Positions 32,636-41,670 are shown, counted from the first letter of the stretch. The stretch: DNA of 64,000 bases from Clostridiales bacterium (GCA_017569285.1 CP069419.1:2790001-2854000), one strand, 5' to 3'. Made by a program: numbers and translations. The notes: generated from the letters alone by a model not told the origin.

Positions 32636-34348
32636 ATGGCCTGTATTATCCGGAGGCGGGAGAGGAAGGACTGCGGGGAGATTGCCCGGGTGGTCACGGA
32701 ATCCTGGCAGGACGCGTACCGGGGAATCATCGCGGACGACGTGCTGGACCGCCTGTCCGCCAGCGAGGAGGAACGGGCCCGGAAGGCGCTGGAGTGCTTT
32801 GACGACAACGACAACCACCAGTTTGTGCTGGAGGCAGACGGAGAAACTGCCGGGTTTGTCAGTGTCGGGATGACAGATGATCCGGAATTCCCGGGGCAGG
32901 GCGAGGTGTTTGCCCTGTACCTGCGGAAGGAAGTCCAGGGAAACGGATACGGCCGGAAGCTGATGGAGGCCGGGATGGAGGAACTGCAGCGGATGGGCTG
33001 CGGCCGGATCTTTGTCGGCTGCCTGGACGGGAACCCGTCCAACGGGTTTTACATCCACCTGGGCGGCCGGAAGGTAAAGACCCGCCTGTACCACGGGGAA
33101 CTGCCGGAGAATGTGTACGAGATGGAAGGAAAGAAGGGAACGGGAATGACCGAGCTGAGGAAGTTGTCCGCGGAGGACGGACGCGATGTCTATGAGATGC
33201 TGCAGGCGATGCCGAAGGATGAGAACGGACTCATCAACAACGTGTATGGCATGACCTTTGACGAATACAAAGGATGGCTTACCAAAAAGGTGGCGGAATC
33301 CGAACAGGAGGGCCTCGTGGACGGATGGAAGGTTCCCTCCACCACATACTGGCTGTATGTGGACGGAACCCCGGTGGGCTTCGGCAATGTGCGGAGCTTC
33401 CTGACCGAAGCGCTGAAAAAGCAGGGCGGGAATATCGGCTACGGCATCGCGCCGGCATACCGGCGCAAGGGATACGGCAAGGAGCTCCTTCGGCTGCTGC
33501 TGCGGAAAGCGAACGAGACGGGAATCGGCAAAGCCCTGCTGACCATCCACGCGGACAACATTCCGTCCCGGAAGGTGGCGCTGGCCAACGGCGGCGTGAT
33601 CACCGAGCAGACGGAAGAACGGATCTGGGTGTGGATCGATACGAAGGAACAGCTGGACAACCAGGCGCTGGTGGATTTCTGGAGCGGGGCGCTGGACCTG
33701 TCCGAGGAGGACCGGGAAGAGCTTGGCAAATGCAGCGCGGAGGACTGGAAGGAACTGGCTGTTTCGGAAAAGCTGTTTGCCGCGGCGGCATCCCTGGGAA
33801 ACCGGAAGAAGGTGCTGGACTATGGCTGCGGCAACGGCTGGGCCAGCATTATCGCCGCGAAGAGCGGCTGCCCGGACGTGACCGCGGCGGATATGGCGCC
33901 CGGCGCGGTCCGGACGGCGGCGGCCTATGCGGAAGCCTTCGGCACAGGCGGGCAGGTGCATGCGCAGTGCATCGGCGCGGACTGGCTGCAGGGAGTTCCG
34001 GACGGCGCATATGACGGGGTATTCTGCTCCAACGTGCTGGACGTGGTGCCGCCGGAAACCGCGGAAGGTATCCTGAAGGAACTGGCGCGGACCGCGGCGG
34101 GGGACGCTTCGGTCATCATCGGGCTGAACTTCCGGCTGGATCCGGAGAAGGCAAAGGCCCGGGGGCAGGAGCTGGTGAACGGAAACATGCTGTATGTGGA
34201 CGGCGTGCTGCGGCTGGTGACCCGGACGGATGAAGAGTGGGAGAGCATCTTCGCCCCGTACTTCACGGTGGAAAAGCTGGAGCACTTCGCGTGGCCCGGT
34301 GAGCCGGCGGAAACCCGGCGGCTGTTCTTCCTGCGGAAAAAAGCCTGA
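32636..34348 (+). CDS. Fusion of two GNAT acetyltransferase domains and a SAM methyltransferase
   Basis: A 570-residue three-domain protein. Residues 1-168 form a GNAT domain (ALYLRKEVQGNGYGRKLMEAG is the acetyl-CoA-binding block). Residues about 175-340 form a second GNAT domain (IGYGIAPAYRRKGYGKELLRLLL). Residues about 345-570 form a class I methyltransferase with motif I VLDYGCGNGWASIIAAKSG and later VFCSNVLDVVP. Each domain keeps its cofactor-binding motif, so all three may be active. The domain order suggests serial gene fusion. The substrates are unknown; small-molecule or antibiotic modification is possible but unsupported. GGAGGCGGCGGCAG precedes the ATG; a terminator follows. Confidence 0.85.
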   Translation: MACIIRRRERKDCGEIARVVTESWQDAYRGIIADDVLDRLSASEEERARKALECFDDNDNHQFVLEADGETAGFVSVGMTDDPEFPGQGEVFALYLRKEVQGNGYGRKLMEAGMEELQRMGCGRIFVGCLDGNPSNGFYIHLGGRKVKTRLYHGELPENVYEMEGKKGTGMTELRKLSAEDGRDVYEMLQAMPKDENGLINNVYGMTFDEYKGWLTKKVAESEQEGLVDGWKVPSTTYWLYVDGTPVGFGNVRSFLTEALKKQGGNIGYGIAPAYRRKGYGKELLRLLLRKANETGIGKALLTIHADNIPSRKVALANGGVITEQTEERIWVWIDTKEQLDNQALVDFWSGALDLSEEDREELGKCSAEDWKELAVSEKLFAAAASLGNRKKVLDYGCGNGWASIIAAKSGCPDVTAADMAPGAVRTAAAYAEAFGTGGQVHAQCIGADWLQGVPDGAYDGVFCSNVLDVVPPETAEGILKELARTAAGDASVIIGLNFRLDPEKAKARGQELVNGNMLYVDGVLRLVTRTDEEWESIFAPYFTVEKLEHFAWPGEPAETRRLFFLRKKA

Positions 34349-34361
34349 TCATATGACGGGA

Positions 34362-34392
34362 CCTGTCCCCGGAAACGGGGACAGGCCTTTTT
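34362..34392 (+). terminator. Terminator after the GNAT-methyltransferase gene
   Basis: CCTGTCCCC (34362-34370) pairs with GGGGACAGG (34377-34385), followed by CCTTTTTG. Confidence 0.8.
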
Positions 34393-34470
34393 GTTTTTTG
34401 GCTGGTGTTCCATATAACGGGGTGATATAATACGGGAAAAGACACAACCATATCCGGAAAGGAACGATCC

Positions 34471-35391
34471 ATGATGAGACAGCCGGAGGCCTACCTGTTC
34501 GGCCAGGTACTGGGCACCCATTCCTTTTTGCTGAAGGACGGATTCCTGCAGCCGGATGAATACGCGGAGATCGGGGAACAGTATTTCCTGCCCGGCGGGG
34601 AAACCGGGACAGCCGCCACCGTGCTGGATTCGCTGGGCGTTTCCGTGCGGATGGACGGCACGTGGATCGGCACCGAGGTCGCGCCGATGCTGGTTTCCTT
34701 TTACCGGGACAAGCAGGTGGACCTTTCGCCCCTGCGCCTGATGGAGGACGATCCCGGGGTGATGGACTATGTGGTGATCGCCGGGCTGGTGCGTTCGCCC
34801 ATGGGCCGCTTCCAGAAGCTGTTTTCCACCGGGAAGCGGTGGTGGAGCATTCCGCGGGAGGAGGATATCATTGGCTGCAGAGCGGCGGCCATCGATCCCT
34901 TCTTCCGGGAGGAAAGCCTGCTGGCCGCAGAGATCTGCCGGCGGCACGGGATTCCGTATGTGACGATCGATTCCCCGCACGATTCGGAACTGCACCGGCA
35001 CGCGGCTGTGAACGTGGTGTCGAAGGAATGCACGGGCGAGCATTACAAAGGCATGGCGCCTGAGAGCATCATGGAAAAGCTGACGGCGGAGGCGGAAGGG
35101 CTGACGATCCTGACACAGGGCGGCGGCGAAATGCTGTACGGCCGGAAGGGCGGACCGCTGAAACGGATGAAGCCCTTTGACGTGGAGGTAAAGAGCACGC
35201 TGGGCGCAGGGGATACCTTCAAGGCAGGATGTGTATACGGCCTGCTGCATGGAATGAACGACGATGAGCTGGTGCGCTTTGCCAGCGCATGCTCGGCCAT
35301 CGCGATTTCCCGGTTCCCGCTGCCGAAGCATCCGCCGCGGATTACGGAAGTACAGGAACTGATCGACCGGCAGGGGAGGACGAAAGCATGA
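34471..35391 (+). CDS. PfkB family carbohydrate kinase
   Basis: A 306-residue kinase of the ribokinase superfamily. The N-terminal substrate loop reads LPGGETGTAATVLDSLG (residues about 40-56), and the catalytic motif STLGAGDTFKAGCVYGLL is near residue 250, with the GAGD anion hole and base. The substrate loop differs from the fructokinase at 26708, so another sugar or nucleoside is expected. A TATAAT lies at 34426-34431 with only weak -35 matches, and AAGGAACG precedes the ATG. Its stop overlaps the start of the DUF3795 gene (ATGA at 35388-35391). Confidence 0.85.
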   Translation: MMRQPEAYLFGQVLGTHSFLLKDGFLQPDEYAEIGEQYFLPGGETGTAATVLDSLGVSVRMDGTWIGTEVAPMLVSFYRDKQVDLSPLRLMEDDPGVMDYVVIAGLVRSPMGRFQKLFSTGKRWWSIPREEDIIGCRAAAIDPFFREESLLAAEICRRHGIPYVTIDSPHDSELHRHAAVNVVSKECTGEHYKGMAPESIMEKLTAEAEGLTILTQGGGEMLYGRKGGPLKRMKPFDVEVKSTLGAGDTFKAGCVYGLLHGMNDDELVRFASACSAIAISRFPLPKHPPRITEVQELIDRQGRTKA

Positions 35392-35720
35392 AGCAGATGA
35401 TCGGATACTGCGGACTGGACTGTGAAAAGTGCGACGCAAAACTGGCTACGGTCCACAATGACCAGGCGCTGCGGGAGAAAACCGCGAAACTGTGGTCGGA
35501 GCTGAACGGCGTGGAGATCACGCCGGAGATGATCTGCTGCGACGGCTGCCGCGTGGACGGGCGAAAGACGCCCTTCTGCGAAACGTTCTGCCAGGTGCGG
35601 CAGTGCGCCCTGGGAAAGGGCGTGGAAACCTGCGGGGACTGTGCGGAAATGGATAACTGCGAAAAGGTGGGCATGATCCACCGGAACAGCCCGGAGGCGC
35701 GGGCCAACCTGAAAGCCTGA
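35388..35720 (+). CDS. DUF3795 Cys-rich protein
   Basis: A 110-residue cytoplasmic protein of the DUF3795 type: it begins MIGYCGLDCEKCDA (the conserved C-x3-C-x2-C) and continues with CCDGC, FCETFCQVRQCA and CGDCAEMDNCEK, about a dozen cysteines in all, implying bound metal, probably zinc. The family is widespread in anaerobes and has no assigned role. The gene overlaps the preceding kinase gene by ATGA, so the two are co-expressed. A terminator follows. Confidence 0.85.
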   Translation: MKQMIGYCGLDCEKCDAKLATVHNDQALREKTAKLWSELNGVEITPEMICCDGCRVDGRKTPFCETFCQVRQCALGKGVETCGDCAEMDNCEKVGMIHRNSPEARANLKA

Positions 35721-35741
35721 TCAGACAACAGAATCGGAGAC

Positions 35742-35772
35742 GCGGCTGTGAGCTTTTCACAGCCGCTTTTTT
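35742..35772 (+). terminator. Terminator after the PfkB-DUF3795 pair
   Basis: Perfect 10-bp arms (35742-35751 and 35757-35766), 5-base loop, then six T residues. Confidence 0.88.
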
Positions 35773-35788
35773 ATGGGCATAGAAAAAA

Positions 35789-35818
35789 TTCGCATTCTTC
35801 CGGAAATTTCTGTATAAT
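35789..35818 (+). promoter_or_regulatory. Possible promoter of the ECF sigma operon
   Basis: TATAAT at 35813-35818 with a poor -35 candidate TTCGCA 18 bp upstream. Confidence 0.35.
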
Positions 35819-35872
35819 TTTCTGTAACGTTTGGATATGCCCGTGCGTCTTAATGGTGAGGAGGTGAGAAAG

Positions 35873-36364
35873 ATGAACTTTGAGGAGATATACAACCGGT
35901 ATTTCCGCAAGGTTTATGCTTTTGCCTACTCGCTTTCCCAGGACGCCCACCTGGCGGAGGAGATCACCCAGGATACTTTCTTCCGGGCGCTGCAGCACCC
36001 GGACCAGTTCGAGGGCCGGTCCTCCGTGGATTCCTACCTGTGCTCCATCGCGCACAACCGGTACATCTCCATCCTGCGGTCGCGGAAGAAGAACGCACCG
36101 GAGGAAGAACTGGAAACCGTTCCGTCCGGCGAGGACATCGAGGCGGACTACGAGCGGAAGGATGTGACGAAGCGGCTGCACGTGCGGCTGCACAGCCTGG
36201 AGGAACCTTACAAGGAAGTATTCACCCTGCGGGTGTTCGGGGAACTGCCCTTTGCGGAAATCGGTTCTTTGTTCGGCAAAGGGGAAGGCTGGGCCCGGGT
36301 AACCTATTTCCGGGCCAAGCAGAAGCTACAGGAAAAGACGAAGGAGGAATTCACCCATGAGTGA
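35873..36364 (+). CDS. ECF-type RNA polymerase sigma factor
   Basis: A 163-residue sigma-70 family factor of the ECF group. AGGAGGTGAG precedes ATG 35873. Region 2 is at residues about 8-75 (YFRKVYAFAYSLSQDAHLAEEITQDTFFRAL, including the -10 recognition helix), and region 4 at about 105-155 (RLHSLEEPYKEVFTLRVFGELPFAEIGSLF followed by ARVTYFRAKQKL). It directs RNA polymerase to a small regulon, probably for envelope stress. It overlaps by 8 bases the gene for its likely anti-sigma factor. The regulon cannot be deduced here. Confidence 0.92.
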   Translation: MNFEEIYNRYFRKVYAFAYSLSQDAHLAEEITQDTFFRALQHPDQFEGRSSVDSYLCSIAHNRYISILRSRKKNAPEEELETVPSGEDIEADYERKDVTKRLHVRLHSLEEPYKEVFTLRVFGELPFAEIGSLFGKGEGWARVTYFRAKQKLQEKTKEEFTHE

Positions 36365-37274
36365 AAAGATATCCTGCGGAATCGCCCGGGACCTGATGCC
36401 CCTGGTGATCGATGACGCCTGCGGCGAGGAGAGCCGCCTGGCGGTGGAAGGCCATATTGCCGGATGCGAGGAATGCGCGAAGGTTTATGAGGCCATGAAG
36501 ACGGAAATCCCGAGGCCCGCGGCGGATGAAAAGGAAAACGCCCACTTTGCGCAGTCCATGAAGAAAACCCGCCGGAAGAGCCGGTGGATCAAGATTGCCT
36601 GCGGTATTCTGGCGGCGATCCTGCTGCTGGTGACCGGCTGGAATGTGACCCATCCCGGATCGCTGTTTGCGGAAAAAACAACGGTGCCGGTTTCCTGGAT
36701 TCATGACGCGCAACTGGTCCGGACGTCGGACGGATATATCCTGCTGCAGTTCACGCCGGATGAGAAATACCGGATGTACATGGGCGCCTTTCCATCACGC
36801 ACTGAGCTTGTGGACGGGATACAGCTGAACGTTTCATTCCAATACTCCGACATGGCCAGGAAGCTGAACGTCCGTCCGCCGGTTACGGAAGAGAATGAGG
36901 TATGGAACCAGTTTGACGCGGAGATTCGCCACAACGGGAACATGATTATTCCGATCCGGTTCTTCTATGAGGACTGGCGGTACGAGAACGGCGAGGTCCG
37001 CCAGGCTGACTGGCGGGAAGCGACGGAAACAGAACTGGCCAGCATGAACCTGCCGGAAAGACGGGACGGGAAATCATACTATGTTTATGACTATCTGCCG
37101 GCAGAAGAAACCGGCGACCGGCTGGAGCTGGTGATCAGCGGCGGGGAGGAAATCCTCCCGGTATATGCCTCCGGTGATGTGATCCCGCTGATCGATCCGG
37201 AACTGGAGAAGGCGGTTCGCAGGATCCTCAACTATCCGGACATCGGCGAAGTGAGCAACGGCATGGGTCCGTAA
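36357..37274 (+). CDS. Zinc-finger anti-sigma factor, membrane-anchored
   Basis: A 305-residue protein. The N-terminal 55 residues contain a zinc-finger anti-sigma motif (CGIARDLMPLVIDDACGEESR followed by HIAGCEEC, i.e. H-x3-C-x2-C). A single membrane segment lies near residues 82-100 (IACGILAAILLLVTGW). About 200 extracytoplasmic residues follow, forming a beta-rich sensor-like domain. This is the standard layout of a transmembrane anti-sigma factor that holds its ECF partner inactive until an envelope signal arrives. The 8-base overlap with the sigma gene fits co-translation. Confidence 0.88.
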   Translation: MSEKISCGIARDLMPLVIDDACGEESRLAVEGHIAGCEECAKVYEAMKTEIPRPAADEKENAHFAQSMKKTRRKSRWIKIACGILAAILLLVTGWNVTHPGSLFAEKTTVPVSWIHDAQLVRTSDGYILLQFTPDEKYRMYMGAFPSRTELVDGIQLNVSFQYSDMARKLNVRPPVTEENEVWNQFDAEIRHNGNMIIPIRFFYEDWRYENGEVRQADWREATETELASMNLPERRDGKSYYVYDYLPAEETGDRLELVISGGEEILPVYASGDVIPLIDPELEKAVRRILNYPDIGEVSNGMGP

Positions 37275-37295
37275 CCCGCCTCGGCATCCAATGAA

Positions 37296-37330
37296 AACAA
37301 CCCCGCGCAGACTGCGCGGGGTTGTTTTTG
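37296..37330 (+). terminator. Terminator of the ECF operon
   Basis: Long complementary arms (37296-37310 and 37312-37326, the innermost pairs forming the loop), ending in GTTTTTG. Confidence 0.85.
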
Positions 37331-37429
37331 TGCTCATCGGATGCTCCGGAAGGCCGGATCTGTGGTATAATCATTTTTAATGAAAGCGGACGGGAAGTCC
37401 GCAGGGGTCTGAAAAAAGGAGAACGTCCT

Positions 37430-39184
37430 ATGATTCGCAAGCTGGTGCGGCAGATGCTGGCAGCGCAGGTTTTTTCCGCGCTGACGGTTTCCCTCTGCCT
37501 GCTGATTGACAATGTGATGATCAGCCGTTTCCTGGGGGAAACCGGCATGGCGGCCTACAGCCTGGCAAACCCGGTGCTGCTGGCCATCGGTGCGGTCGGA
37601 AGCCTGCTGGCCGCGGGCGTCCAGGTGGCGTGCAGCAAATCCCTGGGGCGCGGATCCCAGGAGGAAACGAACGCGGGGTTCTCCTCGGCGGTGGCCCTGG
37701 GCGGGGTTATTTCGATCCTGTTTGCGGTCGCGGTCGTTGTATTTCGCGCTCCGCTGGCCTCGGCGATGGGCGCCGGGCAGCAGGGGGAACTGTTTGAGCA
37801 GACCCGGGATTACCTGGCCGGCTTCTGCATCGGCGCGCCGGGCTCCATGGGGGCGCTGGTGCTGGTGCCGTTTATGCAGATGGCGGGGCAGAGCACCCTG
37901 CTGATCCTGGCGGTGCTGGGCATGACGGTGACGGACGTGGCGCTGGACCTGCTGAACGTGCTGGTGTTCCACGGCGGGATGTTCGGGATGGGCCTGGCGT
38001 CCTCCATCAGTTATTACGTCGCGATGGCCGTTGCGGCGGTGTATTTCCTTTCCCGGCGGAGCGTGTTCCGGTTCAGCCGGAAGCTGGTGACGGGAAGGAA
38101 GATGTCGGAGCTTTTCCGCGGCGGCGTGCCCGCCGGGTTCAATATGGCGTCCTCGGTGATCCTTGTGTACGCGATGAACCGGATCCTGCAGGGAACCGGC
38201 GGGGAGACGGCCGTGGCGGCATATGCCGTGATCACGGGCATCGGGAACGCGGCCAACTGCATTACCACGGGAATCGGCGGCGTGTCGCTGACGCTGAGCG
38301 GGATCCTGTTCAACGAGGAGGACCGGAACGGCCTGAAGGAGCTGACCGGCCGCCTGTGCCGGTACGGCGTGGTGCTGGGCCTGGGAATGGGCGTCCTGCT
38401 GGTGGTGTTCGCCCCGGCGTTCATCTCCCTGTTTATCCCGGAAGCCGGTATCATGAAGGAAATGGCGATTATTGGCCTGCGGCTGTTCGCAGCCGGCCTG
38501 GTGCCGTGCTGCATCAACAACGCGCTGAAATATATGTACCAGGGTACCGGGAAGATCGCCCTGACGGAGATCATCTCCGTGGCGGAGGGCGCGGTTTTCC
38601 CGGCGCTGGCGGCGCTGATCCTGAGCCGCCTGTTCGGCACCACCGGGGCCTGGCTGTTCTTTGCGGTGGGTGAAGTGATTACCCTGCTGGGCATCGGCCT
38701 GCTGATCCGCCGGAAGACCGGGAAGCAGCCCTGGAAGGATGGGGCGTTCCTGCTGGAGGAGAAGAATGCTGGAGCGCCGGGACACCTGCTGGAAACGGAA
38801 ATCCGCACCCTGGAGCAGACCCAGGCGTTTGTACAGGCGGCGGAGCAGTTCTGCCGGATGCTGGGAGAGGACGCCGCCACGGCCAACCATATTGCGCTGT
38901 GTATTGAAGAGATTGCCGTGAACGTCGTGCAGCACGGGTTTACGGCGGATGAAAAGCCGCACCACCTGGCGGTGCGCCTGCTGGGCAAGGAGGACGCGTG
39001 GATCCTGCGCTTCCGGGACGACTGCACCGCCTTTGACCCGGTGCACTATGTGCCGGCCGGGGACGGGGAAGCCATCGGGCTCCGCCTGGTGCTGGCGATT
39101 GCCGAAAAGGCGTTCTATACCTATTCGCTGAACATGAACAACCTGACGCTCCGGCTGCGGAAGGGAAGCGCCGGGGAAGGATAA
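37430..39184 (+). CDS. MATE-family transporter fused to an RsbW-like ATPase domain
   Basis: A 584-residue protein. AAAGGAGAACG precedes ATG 37430. Residues 1-440 have 12 hydrophobic segments of a MATE/MOP exporter (LLIDNVMISRFLGETGMAAYSLANP near the N-terminus is typical). Residues about 450-584 form a cytoplasmic HATPase domain of the RsbW/anti-sigma type, with the N-box CIEEIAVNVVQHGF and the G1-like RFRDDCTAFDP, followed by IGLRLVLAIAEKAFY. MATE proteins use ion gradients, so the ATP-binding domain may serve a regulatory or kinase role rather than energise transport. TATAAT at 37366-37371 may be its -10 box. Substrate unknown. Confidence 0.85.
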   Translation: MIRKLVRQMLAAQVFSALTVSLCLLIDNVMISRFLGETGMAAYSLANPVLLAIGAVGSLLAAGVQVACSKSLGRGSQEETNAGFSSAVALGGVISILFAVAVVVFRAPLASAMGAGQQGELFEQTRDYLAGFCIGAPGSMGALVLVPFMQMAGQSTLLILAVLGMTVTDVALDLLNVLVFHGGMFGMGLASSISYYVAMAVAAVYFLSRRSVFRFSRKLVTGRKMSELFRGGVPAGFNMASSVILVYAMNRILQGTGGETAVAAYAVITGIGNAANCITTGIGGVSLTLSGILFNEEDRNGLKELTGRLCRYGVVLGLGMGVLLVVFAPAFISLFIPEAGIMKEMAIIGLRLFAAGLVPCCINNALKYMYQGTGKIALTEIISVAEGAVFPALAALILSRLFGTTGAWLFFAVGEVITLLGIGLLIRRKTGKQPWKDGAFLLEEKNAGAPGHLLETEIRTLEQTQAFVQAAEQFCRMLGEDAATANHIALCIEEIAVNVVQHGFTADEKPHHLAVRLLGKEDAWILRFRDDCTAFDPVHYVPAGDGEAIGLRLVLAIAEKAFYTYSLNMNNLTLRLRKGSAGEG

Positions 39185-39202
39185 ATCTGCCAAAAAAGGA
39201 AA

Positions 39203-39236
39203 CGGAATGCCGGTACGCAGCGGCATTCCGCCCCTT
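39203..39236 (+). terminator. Hairpin after the MATE fusion gene, probable terminator
   Basis: Perfect 10-bp arms (39203-39212 and 39221-39230) with an 8-base loop; only a short CCCCTTT follows. The remaining gap to 39477 holds a promoter and no gene I can support. Confidence 0.55.
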
Positions 39237-39414
39237 TGGAGGTAACAAGGTGGTATATCATCCGGGTGGCTTACTCCCGGTTGATATCCGGGCAAGAGTT
39301 AGCAGTAACTAACCATATGCATCATACCAGAAGATGATCCATCCGTCAACCGGGGCGGATTGTTTTCTCTCTGTTTTTCGGCAAAATGGAGTTGTCCGTA
39401 CCGGAAAGCAGGAT

Positions 39415-39442
39415 TTGCATCCTGTCCGGTTTATGATATACT
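39415..39442 (+). promoter_or_regulatory. Predicted promoter of the esterase gene
   Basis: TTGCAT (39415-39420), 16-bp spacer, TATACT (39437-39442). Confidence 0.5.
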
Positions 39443-39477
39443 TAACAAAAATGACAATCCAACAGGAGGAATATCCA

Positions 39478-41076
39478 ATGGCCATGATGGAACGTCCGCT
39501 GGTGCGGGAAACCGCTGGCGGCAGGTGCTGGGAGCATGAATTTGAACAGTTTTTCCTGAAGGTGTTTGTACCGGACAACGAAATCGACGGACAGGTGAAC
39601 AACTACGGGTTCCGGGCGCCGTGCCTGCTGGTGTTCGAGGAAGAGAAGCAGGAGATGGACCAGGCGGTTTTCTTCGCGAAGGAAAGCGGCCTGGCGGAGA
39701 TCGCCGCGAACGTGGACTCCAGCGTGCTGTTTGTATACCCGAAGGCGGAGGGCGGCTGGGCCGGTGCGGATGAAAGCCTGTACGCGGCCGTGATCGCCGA
39801 GATCAAGATGATCCAGGTGTACAAAGACGGCATCGTGGAGAACTACGACTTCTTCGCCCGGGTATTCAAGGGCTATTTCGTCCGCGGCGCGATCTTCCGC
39901 GCGGACATCTACAGCTTCGGAAAGTCCGCGGACTACGCGGCAAAGCACCTGCTGAAGACGCTGCAGGGAGAGTACCTGTGGGGCCCCGGAGAGATCACCC
40001 CGGCCATGGTTTCCATGCAGGGGCTGAGCGTAACCCCGGACGTGCAGCGGAAGGATATTGCGGTGCTCAGCGTGGGCAACAGCGCGGAAATCAATAAGGC
40101 GTTTGACGGCTGTGAGAACCTGCTGGTGAAAGAGAAGGCAGACTATATCGCGGATTTCAAGGGGTTTGTGAAGAAGTTCAAGATGTGGTGCGGCAAGATT
40201 GAGCTGGAGCCGGATTTCGCGGAGCTCGGCATGACCGAGGACGCGGGCTGCGTCGAAGTGAAGACCTCCCCGGACAACTGGCAGATCAAGGACCAGGCAG
40301 CTCATAAGGTTGGCTATTTCGCCTATTACAACAACGGCCTGTTCGACAACGGCCCGGTGCCGCTGGTGCTCGGCTTCCACGGCGGCGGCGACTCCTCCAT
40401 GTACCTGACGTATGTGGCGGGCTGGTGGGAAATCTGCCACCGGTACGGCTTCCTGTACGTCGCGGTGGAAAACCACCAGTTTGTGACAGCCACCGAGGCG
40501 GTGGAGATTGTGGAAGCGCTGAAGAAGCGCTACCCGATTGATGAAAAGCGCATCTACGCCACCGGCTTCTCCATGGGCAGCGGCAAGACCTGGGACTGCT
40601 TCCAGGAATACCCGGATGTATTCGCCGGCCTGATGCCCTGCAGCGCGCTCTTCCCGGTGTACAAGACCTTCTACGGCGCGCCGGTGACGGACAGGCTGAA
40701 CAAGACCGTTCCCGTGCCGGTGTTCTACTCCGGCGGCGAGGAATCCCACCTGCCTGAGCTGGCCTGCCAGGCGGATTCCGCGCTGGAGCGGATCCAGTAC
40801 CTGGCCGAGGTGAACAAACTGGCGAAGAAGGATGAGTTTGACAAGCTCGCCTTTGACAAGAAGGATGAATGGGCCAGCCCGATCTGGGGTGTGGAGGGCG
40901 ACCGCGTGGAGAGGATCCCGGATCCGTCCCGCGGCAGCGTGCTGACGGTCCACTACTACAACAGCACGGACGGCGTGTGCCGCACGGCGCTGGCCAGTGT
41001 CAGCGGCCAGATTCATGAGTGCCGGCACCACAGCATTGAGAACGCCTGGAAGTTCATCTCGCAGTTCAGCCGGTAA
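39478..41076 (+). CDS. Alpha/beta-hydrolase esterase (PHB depolymerase/feruloyl esterase-like), cytoplasmic
   Basis: A 532-residue protein without a signal peptide; CAGGAGGAA precedes ATG 39478. The C-terminal 250 residues are an alpha/beta hydrolase of the esterase_phb type: VLGFHGGGDSSMY (oxyanion region, about residue 300) and YATGFSMGSGKTW (G-x-S-x-G nucleophile, about residue 363), with a late His in HECRHHSIENAW. The N-terminal 260 residues are a separate alpha/beta-hydrolase-like part beginning HEFEQFFLKVFVP that lacks a clear nucleophile. The fold is common among rumen esterases acting on acylated oligosaccharides, but here the product should be intracellular. A bidirectional hairpin follows. 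Confidence 0.78.
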   Translation: MAMMERPLVRETAGGRCWEHEFEQFFLKVFVPDNEIDGQVNNYGFRAPCLLVFEEEKQEMDQAVFFAKESGLAEIAANVDSSVLFVYPKAEGGWAGADESLYAAVIAEIKMIQVYKDGIVENYDFFARVFKGYFVRGAIFRADIYSFGKSADYAAKHLLKTLQGEYLWGPGEITPAMVSMQGLSVTPDVQRKDIAVLSVGNSAEINKAFDGCENLLVKEKADYIADFKGFVKKFKMWCGKIELEPDFAELGMTEDAGCVEVKTSPDNWQIKDQAAHKVGYFAYYNNGLFDNGPVPLVLGFHGGGDSSMYLTYVAGWWEICHRYGFLYVAVENHQFVTATEAVEIVEALKKRYPIDEKRIYATGFSMGSGKTWDCFQEYPDVFAGLMPCSALFPVYKTFYGAPVTDRLNKTVPVPVFYSGGEESHLPELACQADSALERIQYLAEVNKLAKKDEFDKLAFDKKDEWASPIWGVEGDRVERIPDPSRGSVLTVHYYNSTDGVCRTALASVSGQIHECRHHSIENAWKFISQFSR

Positions 41077-41094
41077 AAAACAGAATATGAAACA

Positions 41095-41122
41095 GGGCCG
41101 CCGGGGAAATCCGGCGGCCCTT
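41095..41122. terminator. Bidirectional terminator between convergent genes
   Basis: Perfect 10-bp arms (41095-41104 and 41111-41120) with a 6-base loop. T residues follow in both directions (TTCC on plus; TGTTTCATATTCTGTTTTTT further out on minus). Confidence 0.7.
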
Positions 41123-41127
41123 CCTGG

Positions 41128-41670
41128 TTATCCGTTGGAATCATCCGGTGAGGCAGCCTCCAGGAGGGAGTTCGACTGGATGAATGCCAGGATCGCCTGA
41201 TAGACGTCCTGTGAAATGACACCTTTTTCCAGCAGCAGATCCAGTGTTACGGTGAGGCTGCCCGCAGATACGGAGGCTTTGCCTTTCTTCGCCGTACGGG
41301 CAGTGTTCCCGCTGCTTTTTTTCACCTGCTTACCGGAAGAGGCGGAAGGAGCGCTCTCTGAACTATCGGGCGCGTTGCTTTCGGCCGGCTGTTCAGGCGC
41401 GGCAGGAAGTTCGGGTTCGGCCGGCAGTTCAGGAGCTGCAGGCGGTTCTGCCTGCGGGGCTGCGGTATCGGAAGGAGTTCTGTTCCGGCCATGCTGTCCG
41501 GAAGGCATCTGCCGGCCGGGTGCTGCGTTCCTGCCGTTCCGGCCGCCCTTCATTACGCTGGCGGAAGTGACCGCATCCGTACCGCCGGCGGGTTCTTCCG
41601 CCATGGCCGGGATGACTGCTGCACTGAGCAGCAGGCTCAGCGCCAGGGCCAGGGAAATCCATTTCTTCAT
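41128..41670 (-). CDS. Secreted Pro/Ala/Glu-rich protein of unknown function
   Basis: A 180-residue secreted protein. Signal peptide MKKWISLALALSLLLSAAVIPAMA; AAGGAGG lies upstream. The middle (about residues 65-115) is a low-complexity spacer rich in Pro, Ala and Glu, with repeated P-E-L-P-A and P-E-Q-P-A units. The last 50 residues form a small folded domain (VTLDLLLEKGVISQDVYQAILAFIQ). This looks like a short surface or wall-associated protein with a flexible stalk. It lacks an LPXTG-type sorting signal, despite a sortase gene upstream. Function unknown. Confidence 0.6.
   Translation of the reverse strand: MKKWISLALALSLLLSAAVIPAMAEEPAGGTDAVTSASVMKGGRNGRNAAPGRQMPSGQHGRNRTPSDTAAPQAEPPAAPELPAEPELPAAPEQPAESNAPDSSESAPSASSGKQVKKSSGNTARTAKKGKASVSAGSLTVTLDLLLEKGVISQDVYQAILAFIQSNSLLEAASPDDSNG

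Noticed and set aside
39231-39414. Possible riboswitch or small gene before the esterase
   Set aside because: Only weak short repeats; no convincing structure, start site or protein motif.
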